Source of the DNA: Treponema sp.
GTDB taxonomy: Bacteria > Spirochaetota > Spirochaetia > Treponematales > Breznakiellaceae
Length of the DNA: 22,709 nt
Direction: 5' to 3'
NCBI GenBank assembly: GCA_031273835.1
Contig: JAISRD010000025.1
Location: 1-22,709 of the forward strand
Both the position numbers and the translations under genes were made by a program. Below the pieces are notes generated by a model, which was not told the origin of the DNA, did no database searches, and saw only the letters and a list, made by a program, of their open reading frames with translations. Positions 15,526 through 22,532 of this stretch are shown here, piece by piece (the stretch's first letter is position 1; each line of letters starts with the position of its first letter).

Positions 15526-15531
15526 TATACT
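15526..15531 (+). promoter_or_regulatory. Possible internal -10 element before cimA
   Basis: TATACTC (15526-15532) recalls the TATACTC before the DHH gene, but the -35 position (AGATGG) is poor and the predicted start would fall at or after the AAGGGG ribosome-binding site. Speculative. Confidence 0.2.
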
Positions 15532-15544
15532 CAAGGGGCCATAC

Positions 15545-17209
15545 ATGAACAGTGAAACAAAGGGCGCGCCGGGCGTGGAGCTTGAGATCCTCGATACTAC
15601 CCTGCGGGACGGGGCCCAGGGGGAGGGGATCAATTTTTCCCTTCAGGATAAGCTGGCGGTGCTCCGGGCTCTGGACGAACTGGGGATAGGCTGGATCGAA
15701 GCGGGCAGCCCCGGCAGTAATCCCAAGGATATTGAGTTGTTTCAGGCGATTCGGGAGGTGAAGCTGGAGCATGCACGGCTCTGCGCCTTCGGTTCCACCC
15801 GGAAGCCCTTCGTCAGGGCCCCGGATGATCCCCGGCTGCAGAGCCTGCTTGAAGCGGGGACGGAGGCGGTAACGATCTTCGGCAAAAGCTGGGACCTCCA
15901 TGTGCGCGAAGTGCTCCGGGTTGACCGGGAAGAAAACCTCGCCATGATCTCCGAAACCATTGAGTACCTTGTATCCCGGGGAAAAACCGTTTTTTTTGAC
16001 GCCGAACATTTCTTTGACGGCTGGAAAGCGGATCGGAGCTATGCCCTTGCCACCCTCAGGGCCGCCCTGGAAGCCGGGGCTTCGCGGATTGTGTGCTGCG
16101 ATACCAACGGCGGTTCTTTCCCCGCTGAGATAAGTTCCGCCGTCGCCGGGGCCGTGGAAACCCTGGGGGGGGCCTGCGTTACCGGGATTCACGCCCACAA
16201 CGATATGGGTCTTGCCCTTGCCAATACCCTGGCGGCCCTTGAAGCGGGCTGCCGCCATGTGCAGGGAACCATGGCCGGCTTCGGGGAACGCTGCGGTAAT
16301 ACGGCCCTGGCGGCCCTTATCCCCAGTCTGGAACTCAAGCTTAACTATTCCTGCCTGCCCGGGGGGAAGCTTGAGCGTATTTCGGAAATCACCCGGCGTA
16401 TCGCCGAAATAGCCAATGTGCCGGTGCCGGCGGCCATGCCCTATGTGGGGTCCTCGGCCTTTTCCCACAAGGGGGGTATGCATTCCGACGGGGTGCTTAA
16501 GGTGTCAAGGTCCTTTGAGCATATTGATCCTTCTTCGGTGGGAAACAACAGGCATCTTTTGTTAAGCGAAGTCGGGGGGCGTTCCGCCATAGCCGAAAGG
16601 GTCAGGAAGCTTGACCCCTCAATCACCAGGGATCATCCGGCGGTGAGCGCCCTGGCGGAAAAATTGAAGGCCCTGGAGGCCGAAGGCTGGGCCTTTGAGG
16701 GGGCCGACGCCGGCTTTGAGCTGCTGGTCCGCCGGGAGCTGCCGGGCGCCGGGGACGTTAAGCTGAACCGTTACCGGCCCCTTTTTAAGATACTGGCCTA
16801 CCGGGTGATGAGCGAGCACCCCACCGGGGTATCCCTGGCCTGTTCCCACGCTTGGGTAAAGGTTTGGGTGGACGGCCAGGACGAAATTGCCGCCGCCGAG
16901 GGGGACGGCCCGGTAAATGCCCTGGACGGCGCCCTCCGCCGGGCCCTTATCCGTTTCTACCCGGAACTGGAACAGGTCCGCCTGACGGATTACAAGGTCC
17001 GGGTTATAGACGGGGGGGCGGCCACCGCCGCCAAGGTGCGGGTGCTTATTGAATCCACCGACGGCCCCCGTTCCTGGACCACCGTGGGGGTTTCCGGGGA
17101 TATCATCGACGCAAGCCGTTCCGCCCTGGTGGATTCCATTGAATACAAGCTGATTGGGGATATAGAGCGGAAAATCAAAACCCCTTCGACGGAGGACTGC
17201 CATGGGTGA
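15545..17209 (+). CDS. cimA: (R)-citramalate synthase
   Basis: A 554-residue HMGL-like/LeuA-superfamily enzyme predicted to condense pyruvate with acetyl-CoA to (R)-citramalate, giving 2-oxobutyrate for isoleucine after LeuCD and LeuB steps. Features that separate it from LeuA: LEILDTTLRDGAQGEGINFS, the AGSPGSNPKD substrate loop, AFGSTRKP, CCDTNGG, HAHNDMGLALANTLAALEAG and GTMAGFGERCGNTALAALIP. All are characteristic of the CimA group (long type). The C-terminal regulatory domain, likely isoleucine-sensing, spans about 410-545. I chose the ATG at 15545, which has AAGGGG 6 nt upstream and begins just before the conserved fold; an in-frame ATG at 15479 would add 22 unconserved residues. It overlaps leuB by 8 nt. 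Confidence 0.95.
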   Translation: MNSETKGAPGVELEILDTTLRDGAQGEGINFSLQDKLAVLRALDELGIGWIEAGSPGSNPKDIELFQAIREVKLEHARLCAFGSTRKPFVRAPDDPRLQSLLEAGTEAVTIFGKSWDLHVREVLRVDREENLAMISETIEYLVSRGKTVFFDAEHFFDGWKADRSYALATLRAALEAGASRIVCCDTNGGSFPAEISSAVAGAVETLGGACVTGIHAHNDMGLALANTLAALEAGCRHVQGTMAGFGERCGNTALAALIPSLELKLNYSCLPGGKLERISEITRRIAEIANVPVPAAMPYVGSSAFSHKGGMHSDGVLKVSRSFEHIDPSSVGNNRHLLLSEVGGRSAIAERVRKLDPSITRDHPAVSALAEKLKALEAEGWAFEGADAGFELLVRRELPGAGDVKLNRYRPLFKILAYRVMSEHPTGVSLACSHAWVKVWVDGQDEIAAAEGDGPVNALDGALRRALIRFYPELEQVRLTDYKVRVIDGGAATAAKVRVLIESTDGPRSWTTVGVSGDIIDASRSALVDSIEYKLIGDIERKIKTPSTEDCHG

Positions 17210-18368
17210 ATACAGGATCGCGCTGATACCGGGGGACGGCATAGGTCCTGAGGTGATCTCTCCAGCGGTGGAGGCGCTTAACGCGGCGGGGAAACGATTC
17301 GGCCATAGCTTTGCCTTTACCTTCCTTGAGGCGGGGGGCTGCGCCATAGACCGCTGCGGCGAGCCCCTGCCCGCCGGGGTCCTTGATGCCGCCGGGGAAT
17401 GTGGCGCGCTGCTCCTCGGCGCGGTGGGGGGGCCCCGGTGGGACACCCTCCCCGGGGACAAACGGCCTGAGCGGGCTTTGCTTGCCCTGCGTAAGGGCCT
17501 TGGGGTATTTGCCAATCTGCGGCCCGCCTCCCTCTTGCCCCAGCTGCGGGACGCCTGCCCCCTCAAGGAAGAAATTCTCTCAGGCCGGTCCGGGGCGGGC
17601 GGCTCAGGGGCGCCCGCAAACTCAGGCGGTCCGGGCTTTGATCTGCTCATCGTGCGGGAACTTACCGGGGGGCTTTACTTCGGGGAACGGGGACGTTCCG
17701 GAGATTCCGCCTTTGATACCGAAAGCTATTCCCGCTTTGAGATAGAGCGGGTGCTCCGGGTGGGTTTTGAGGCGGCCCGGTTACGGAGGAAAAAAGTAAC
17801 CGTGGTGGATAAGGCCAACGTGCTTGAGACTTCCCGCCTTTGGCGGGAAGTTGCCCGTGACACGGCCGCCGGTTATCCCGGTATTACGATGGACTTTCTC
17901 TATGTGGACAACGCGGCAATGCAGCTGATACGTTCCCCCGGACAGTTTGACGTGATCGTTACCTCCAATCTCTTCGGGGATATTCTCAGCGACGAAGCGT
18001 CGGTATTGACCGGTTCTATCGGTATGCTGCCCTCGGCAAGCCTCGGGGCGTTTTCGGAGGCGGAAGCCGGCGGCGCGGAGGGCGCGGAAAGCCGGCGGCG
18101 TTTCGGCATGTACGAGCCCATCCACGGATCGGCGCCGGATATTGCGGGAAAGGACGCCGCCAATCCCCTGGGGACCATACTTTCGGCGGCCCTGCTGCTG
18201 CGTTATTCCTTCGGTCTGGAAAAAGAAGCTCAGGCGGTGGAAAACGCGGTAAACGCGGCGCTGGATGCGGGACTCCGTACCGCCGACATTGCCCGCCCAG
18301 GCGGACAAAACGAGCGCCTTGTGGGTACCGGGGAAATGGGCGCGGCGGTGGTAAAGGCCCTGGGATAA
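17202..18368 (+). CDS. leuB: 3-isopropylmalate dehydrogenase
   Basis: NAD-dependent oxidative decarboxylase used in leucine synthesis and, with 2-methylmalate-derived substrates, in the citramalate route of isoleucine synthesis. Family motifs: IPGDGIGPEV, AVGGPRWD, LRKGLGVFANLRPA (substrate Arg residues), VRELTGGLYFG, VDKANVLETSRLWREV (catalytic Lys), YVDNAAMQL, TSNLFGDILSDEAS and the NAD-binding EPIHGSAPDIAGKDAANP. At 388 aa it is longer than the usual 355-365 because of two low-complexity insertions: a Gly/Ser/Ala stretch around 127-146 before FDLLIVREL, and a Glu/Gly/Ala stretch around 285-303 before FGMYEPIHG. All active-site motifs are intact, so it should work. Starts inside the end of cimA, implying translational coupling. 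Confidence 0.96.
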   Translation: MGEYRIALIPGDGIGPEVISPAVEALNAAGKRFGHSFAFTFLEAGGCAIDRCGEPLPAGVLDAAGECGALLLGAVGGPRWDTLPGDKRPERALLALRKGLGVFANLRPASLLPQLRDACPLKEEILSGRSGAGGSGAPANSGGPGFDLLIVRELTGGLYFGERGRSGDSAFDTESYSRFEIERVLRVGFEAARLRRKKVTVVDKANVLETSRLWREVARDTAAGYPGITMDFLYVDNAAMQLIRSPGQFDVIVTSNLFGDILSDEASVLTGSIGMLPSASLGAFSEAEAGGAEGAESRRRFGMYEPIHGSAPDIAGKDAANPLGTILSAALLLRYSFGLEKEAQAVENAVNAALDAGLRTADIARPGGQNERLVGTGEMGAAVVKALG

Positions 18369-18394
18369 GGCCCGCTCCGCCGGTAAGGAGATTT

Positions 18395-18808
18395 ATGGAA
18401 ACCGTCTATGCTGAAATAACCTTGAAAAACGCCGGTGATGTGGCCCGCGCCGAGTATGGGCACATTACGGAACAGGAAGTCCGTACGGCAACGGTAACGG
18501 CCCTAGTGGATACCGGCTGCGGATCGCTTGTCATCAATGAAGAGCTCTGTAAAACCCTGGGACTCTCGATAAGGGGGCTGCGCAGTGCCGAACTTGCCGA
18601 CGGTTCAAAGCAGAACTACCAGGTAACGGAACCGGTGGAGATTCACTGGAAAAACCGCGATACGGCGTGCAAGGCTCTGGTATTGCCCGGCGCAAGGGAT
18701 GTTCTTCTCGGCGCGATTCCGCTTGAAGATATGGATCTAATCGTAAACCCCGCTCAGTTGGAATTGCCCGGCGCCCATGGCGATGAGATCCTGAGTATGG
18801 TTAAATGA
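18395..18808 (+). CDS. Retropepsin-like clan AA aspartic protease
   Basis: A 137-residue single-domain protein with the retropepsin half-barrel pattern: ALVDTGCGSLVI (catalytic DTG, Asp39) followed by a helix NEELCKTLGL, a flap-like GLRSAELADGSK region, and the C-terminal LLGAIPLEDMDLIVNP that matches the ILG-x-x-x-L-x...D/N ending of small prokaryotic clan AA proteases. It would act as a homodimer, each chain giving one Asp. No signal peptide, so cytoplasmic. Such stand-alone proteins are scattered in prokaryotes with unproven substrates. AAGGAG lies 4 nt before the ATG and only 26 bp separate it from leuB, so it is probably in the same transcript. Confidence 0.8.
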   Translation: METVYAEITLKNAGDVARAEYGHITEQEVRTATVTALVDTGCGSLVINEELCKTLGLSIRGLRSAELADGSKQNYQVTEPVEIHWKNRDTACKALVLPGARDVLLGAIPLEDMDLIVNPAQLELPGAHGDEILSMVK

Positions 18809-18817
18809 AAATAACGA

Positions 18818-18846
18818 TTGTACCGGTTCCGGGAATAGGTTAAAAT
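18818..18846 (+). promoter_or_regulatory. Predicted promoter abutting the ATL gene
   Basis: TTGTAC (18818-18823), a 17-bp spacer and TAAAAT (18841-18846), ending 5 nt before the ATG at 18852. This geometry predicts a leaderless mRNA for the ATL gene and the downstream, overlapping ilvB. Confidence 0.45.
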
Positions 18847-18851
18847 ACCCC

Positions 18852-19169
18852 ATGCCCCATTCTGAAATAACCGGCCGTATCATGAAAGCCATACGCGCCG
18901 TGCCGCCGGGTAAGGTAAGCTCTTACCGGGATATAGCCCTGGCGGCGGGACTTCCCAACGGCGCCCGTCAGACGGTCCGGGTTCTGCACAGTTTGGCCGG
19001 TCCCTGCAAACTTCCCTGGCACCGTATAGTCCGCTCGGACGGCTGTATCGCCCTGAAGAGCGGAAACGGCAGGGAGCTGCAAATAGAGCTGCTTCGCGCC
19101 GAGGGGGTGGCGGTATCAAAAGAAGGACGGATCGACCGTAAAGCCTATGTGTCTTACGATGAAACATGA
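18852..19169 (+). CDS. Alkyltransferase-like protein (ATL; MGMT homologue without catalytic Cys)
   Basis: A 105-residue single-domain homologue of the DNA-binding C-terminal domain of O6-alkylguanine-DNA alkyltransferase. It has the SSYRDIALAAG start, the helix-turn-helix with the nucleotide-flipping Arg (GARQTVRVLHS) and the active-site loop LPWHRIVRSDG. In true MGMT the loop is PCHR; here Trp56 replaces the Cys, as in E. coli Atl, so the protein should bind O6-alkylguanine in DNA without removing the alkyl group and hand the lesion to nucleotide excision repair. A different Cys (Cys52) is present but not at the catalytic place. No Shine-Dalgarno is visible; a promoter-like sequence ends 5 nt before the ATG. 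Its TGA overlaps the ilvB ATG. Confidence 0.9.
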   Translation: MPHSEITGRIMKAIRAVPPGKVSSYRDIALAAGLPNGARQTVRVLHSLAGPCKLPWHRIVRSDGCIALKSGNGRELQIELLRAEGVAVSKEGRIDRKAYVSYDET

Positions 19170-20905
19170 AATATTCCGGCGCCCGTATTTTAATTGAAGC
19201 CCTTATCGAGGAAGGGGTGGACACGGTTTTCGGCGTACCCGGAAGCTGTGTACTTCAAATCTACGATGAACTCTACCGCTGTCAGGACAGAATCAGGCAT
19301 ATTCTGGTAAGCCACGAACAGCACGCCGCCCACGCCGCCGACGGTTATGCCCGCTCTTCGGGGAAGACCGGCGTATGTATCACCACTTCGGGGCCGGGGG
19401 CGACGAACCTGGTTACGGGGATAGCAGCGGCCTACATGGATTCGGTTCCCCTGGTGGCGATCACCGGCAATGTGCCGGTTCATCTTTTAGGTAAGGACAG
19501 CTTCCAGGAGGTGGACATAGCGGGGATAACCATGCCTGTGGTCAAGCATAACTGGATCATCAAGGATGTGAAGGAACTGGCCGAGGTGGTGCGGGAGGCC
19601 TTTATCGTGGCCCGATCCGGCAGGCAGGGGCCGGTGCTGATCGATATTCCCGCCAACGTAAGCGGCGCCGAAACGGAGTGGAAGCCCGCCTTTCTCGCCG
19701 CATGGGAAGACGGCAGTACCATGGGCGCCCGGGCGCAGAGGCTTTCCGAACGGAGCGGAAGGACCGCCTTTACCGGGGAAGATATTGACGCCGCGGTGGA
19801 ACTTATCTCCGCCTCCAGGCTGCCCATGATCTATGCCGGAGGGGGGGTCAACAGTTCGGGCGCTTCGGATGAAATTACCGCCCTGGCGGATATCCTCAAC
19901 GCGCCTGTGGCCTTAAGCCTCATGGGCATAGGCGCGGCGCCCAGGGATTTCAGGCTCTGTACCGGGCTGATAGGGATGCACGGAACAACGGCGTCGAACA
20001 AGGCGGTGCAGAAGGCGGATCTGCTTATAGCCGCTGGCGCCCGCTTTTCCGACCGCGTAACAAGCAGGGCCGATCATTTTGCCCGGAAGGCGAAGATACT
20101 CCACATCGACATCGATCCGGCGGAGATCAACAAAAACATTCCCGCCGATTGCTGGGTGATCGGGGACGTAAAAAAGGCGCTCGCCGCCATACTGAAAAAA
20201 ATCCCCCGGACCATACGGACCGAATGGGGCGGGGAAATTGAAAAACTTAAAGCGGCGGATAAGGCGGGGCCCTGGACGGGCAGAAGCCGCCGCAAAGACG
20301 ATCCCCCCCATCCCCGGTTTATCATCGAAACGACGGCAAAGCGCATGAGCTTTAACACCATTGTGGTTACCGACGTGGGACAGCATCAGATGTGGGCCGC
20401 CCAATTCTACCCCATCGCGGGACCCCGTTCCTTTATAAGCTCAGGCGGATTGGGGGCCATGGGCTTCGGCCTCGGCGCGGCCCTGGGGGCAAAGCTCGCC
20501 AATCCCGAAAGGCCCGTGGTGCTCTTTACCGGCGACGGTTCTTTCAGGATGAACTGCGCCGAGCTTGCCGTACTCAAGGCCAACGCGGTTCCCCTGCTCA
20601 TAGTATTGATCAATAACGGAGGCCTGGGGATGGTCCGCCAATGGCAGCAGGTTTTTTACGGGGGCCGCTGTTCGCAGAGCGTCCTGGGACGAAGCCCGGA
20701 TTTTCCCGCCCTGGCGGCGGCCTACGGCGTTCCCGCGTACCGGGCGGAGACGGAAGGAGAATTTCAGGCGGCCCTGGAAAGGGCCCTTGCGGAAATAGAC
20801 CGGGGCAGCGCCGCCCTGATTGAGGTCCTTATCAGCCCCGGCGAAATGGTCCTCCCCATGGTGCCCGGCGGCAAACCTGTGGACGAACAGATTTTTCAGC
20901 GATAA
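19166..20905 (+). CDS. ilvB: Acetolactate synthase (AHAS) large catalytic subunit
   Basis: A 579-residue thiamine-diphosphate enzyme that makes acetolactate from two pyruvates, or acetohydroxybutyrate from pyruvate and 2-oxobutyrate. Seen: TPP-activating Glu51 in SHEQHAAHAADGYAR, TTSGPGATNLVTGIAAAYMDS, the AHAS-specific DSFQEVDI, the central FAD-binding domain (about 185-340), and the TPP motif GDGSFRMN...INN (456-486) with GGLGMVRQWQQ, where the Trp favours 2-oxobutyrate. The phosphate-binding loop reads GVPGSCVLQIYDEL instead of the common GVPGGAVLPIYDAL, a small variation. The start overlaps the ATL stop (ATGA) and lacks its own clear ribosome-binding site, so translation is probably coupled to ATL. 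The regulatory subunit ilvN is at the far end of the cluster. Confidence 0.96.
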   Translation: MKYSGARILIEALIEEGVDTVFGVPGSCVLQIYDELYRCQDRIRHILVSHEQHAAHAADGYARSSGKTGVCITTSGPGATNLVTGIAAAYMDSVPLVAITGNVPVHLLGKDSFQEVDIAGITMPVVKHNWIIKDVKELAEVVREAFIVARSGRQGPVLIDIPANVSGAETEWKPAFLAAWEDGSTMGARAQRLSERSGRTAFTGEDIDAAVELISASRLPMIYAGGGVNSSGASDEITALADILNAPVALSLMGIGAAPRDFRLCTGLIGMHGTTASNKAVQKADLLIAAGARFSDRVTSRADHFARKAKILHIDIDPAEINKNIPADCWVIGDVKKALAAILKKIPRTIRTEWGGEIEKLKAADKAGPWTGRSRRKDDPPHPRFIIETTAKRMSFNTIVVTDVGQHQMWAAQFYPIAGPRSFISSGGLGAMGFGLGAALGAKLANPERPVVLFTGDGSFRMNCAELAVLKANAVPLLIVLINNGGLGMVRQWQQVFYGGRCSQSVLGRSPDFPALAAAYGVPAYRAETEGEFQAALERALAEIDRGSAALIEVLISPGEMVLPMVPGGKPVDEQIFQR

Positions 20906-20927
20906 ACTTAAACTTAAGGATGGCGTT

Positions 20928-21581
20928 ATGCGTTTGGCCATTGGCGATATTCACGGCAGAATTTATTGGAAGTACTACTTAAAGAAGGATTTTACCGAAT
21001 TTTATTTTACCGGCGATTACTTTGACAGCCACAATATGTTTTGTACCTTTACCAGGCAGTATAAGAATTTTCTCGAGATCTGCGAGCGGGCAAGGAAAGA
21101 CCGGCGCCTTAAACTCTGCCTGGGAAATCATGACTATCATTACCTTTCCGGGGTATGCAACCAGCGCTACTCGGGTTTCCAGCATGATAATTACAAAAGG
21201 ATAAACGAGGTACTTGAACTCAATATGGATCTTATCGAACCGGTCCGGGTAACCGCCGATAATTACATCATTTCCCACGCCGGGGTAACCAATTATTTTC
21301 TCAATTCCCTGGGGCTGACAAAACCGGAAGATATAAACGGGGCCTTTCAAAAGGACAGGAACATTCTTAATTTTAGGGGTGATGATATTTACGGCGATGA
21401 TATTACCCAAAGTCCCATCTGGATACGGCCCCGTTCCCTGTTTGAAGACGCCCTTTCAGGGTACAGTCAAATCGTGGGGCACACGCCCATGCACGCGGTT
21501 TCGGAAACGGCCACCGCCGACGGAAAAAACAAACTTGTGTTTATCGATACCCATGATGTAAAATCGGCGTATGAGTTTTAG
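20928..21581 (+). CDS. Calcineurin-like (Ser/Thr phosphatase-type) metallophosphoesterase
   Basis: A 217-residue cytoplasmic dimetal phosphoesterase. Motifs in order: GDIHGR (Asp7, His9), GDYFDS (Asp30), CLGNHDYHY (Asn67, His68), ISHAGVTNYF (His ligand) and IVGHTPMHA (final His). The order and GDIHG...GHTP spacing resemble ApaH/PrpE and phage-lambda-type phosphatases; the substrate could be a phosphoprotein or dinucleoside polyphosphate and is not determinable here. The start at 20928 is supported by TTAAGGA 7 nt upstream and places GDIHG at the family-typical N-terminus; a longer in-frame start at 20820 would lie within ilvB. It follows ilvB by 22 bp and is likely co-transcribed. Confidence 0.87.
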   Translation: MRLAIGDIHGRIYWKYYLKKDFTEFYFTGDYFDSHNMFCTFTRQYKNFLEICERARKDRRLKLCLGNHDYHYLSGVCNQRYSGFQHDNYKRINEVLELNMDLIEPVRVTADNYIISHAGVTNYFLNSLGLTKPEDINGAFQKDRNILNFRGDDIYGDDITQSPIWIRPRSLFEDALSGYSQIVGHTPMHAVSETATADGKNKLVFIDTHDVKSAYEF

Positions 21582-21593
21582 GTGTACAGATAG

Positions 21594-22466
21594 ATGAAGG
21601 CCCTCGCGGAAATGAGCGCCGCCGAAGCTTCGGGCTTCCGCTATATGCTTATGGATATAGACGATACCCTCACCACAGCGGGTAAACTCCCCGCCGTCGC
21701 CTATGCTGCGCTGTGGCGCCTCGCCGGGGCGGGTCTTAAAGTTATCCCCGTTACGGGGAGGCCCGCGGGCTGGTGCGACCTTATCGCCAGGGAATGGCCC
21801 GTGGACGGCGTGGTGGGGGAAAACGGCGCCCTGGTTTTTTGGGAGGAGGACGACGGATCGGCGGCGGAGGTCGGCGCGCACAATACGGCGCAAAACGCGG
21901 CCCCGTCCATGGGAGGACGGCGGGTGCTGAAACAGGAATTTCATCCCCAGGCGGTGCGTAACGATCATCCCGTACTTGAAAAAATTAAGAAGCGGGCCCT
22001 TGAGGAAATTACGGGGCTCCGCATGGCAAAGGATCAGTTTGCCCGGCTCTTTGACATAGCCCTGGACTTTGCCGAGGAAGATCCGGTCCTGCCCCTGGAA
22101 ACGGCGGAACGGGTCCGGGCAATTGCCGAAGAGGAGGGCGCCCGGGCGAAAATTTCTTCGATACACGTAAATGTCTGGATGGGTGAATACGACAAGCTTT
22201 CCATGGCCGAACATTTTCTCCAATCCCGCTTCGGCTGGCGGGGCGGGACAGAGGCGGCGTACCGGGAGGTACTCTTTGCCGGCGATTCCCCCAATGACGA
22301 GCCCATGTTTGCCCGCTTCCCCCTGGCCTGCGGGGTGGCCAATGTGGAACGGTACCGGAACTATATGAAACACCTTCCCGGCTTTATCGCCTCCCGGGAA
22401 GGCGGTGAGGGCTTTGCCGAGATCGCCGAAACGGTTTTAGCCAAGCGGGCAGGCGGGTACGGATAA
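21594..22466 (+). CDS. HAD-superfamily (IIB, Cof-like) phosphatase
   Basis: A 290-residue haloacid dehalogenase hydrolase. Motif I is MDIDDTLT (nucleophile Asp21, acid/base Asp23), motif II VTGRP (Thr), the GENGALVF segment is typical of the IIB/Cof group, and motif III/IV is seen as KLSMAEHFL (Lys) and FAGDSPNDEPMF. The C2 cap lies between about 90 and 200 and contains a low-complexity linker (residues 84-108). The substrate is probably a phosphorylated sugar or similar metabolite; sucrose-phosphatase and mannosyl-phosphoglycerate phosphatase belong to the same branch. A partial ribosome-binding site AGGTG overlaps the previous stop codon, 9 nt before the ATG. Last gene of the co-directional cluster; no clear terminator follows. 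Confidence 0.88.
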   Translation: MKALAEMSAAEASGFRYMLMDIDDTLTTAGKLPAVAYAALWRLAGAGLKVIPVTGRPAGWCDLIAREWPVDGVVGENGALVFWEEDDGSAAEVGAHNTAQNAAPSMGGRRVLKQEFHPQAVRNDHPVLEKIKKRALEEITGLRMAKDQFARLFDIALDFAEEDPVLPLETAERVRAIAEEEGARAKISSIHVNVWMGEYDKLSMAEHFLQSRFGWRGGTEAAYREVLFAGDSPNDEPMFARFPLACGVANVERYRNYMKHLPGFIASREGGEGFAEIAETVLAKRAGGYG

Positions 22467-22532
22467 AGAGAGAAGAAGGTCTAACCACAACGTTACACGA
22501 AGTTTTTACTTGATGTGCCTTGGGCTCTTAAA

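Noticed and set aside
14013..16483. Two long minus-strand frames opposite leuA and cimA
   Set aside because: They are shadows caused by high third-position GC in the two conserved synthase genes.
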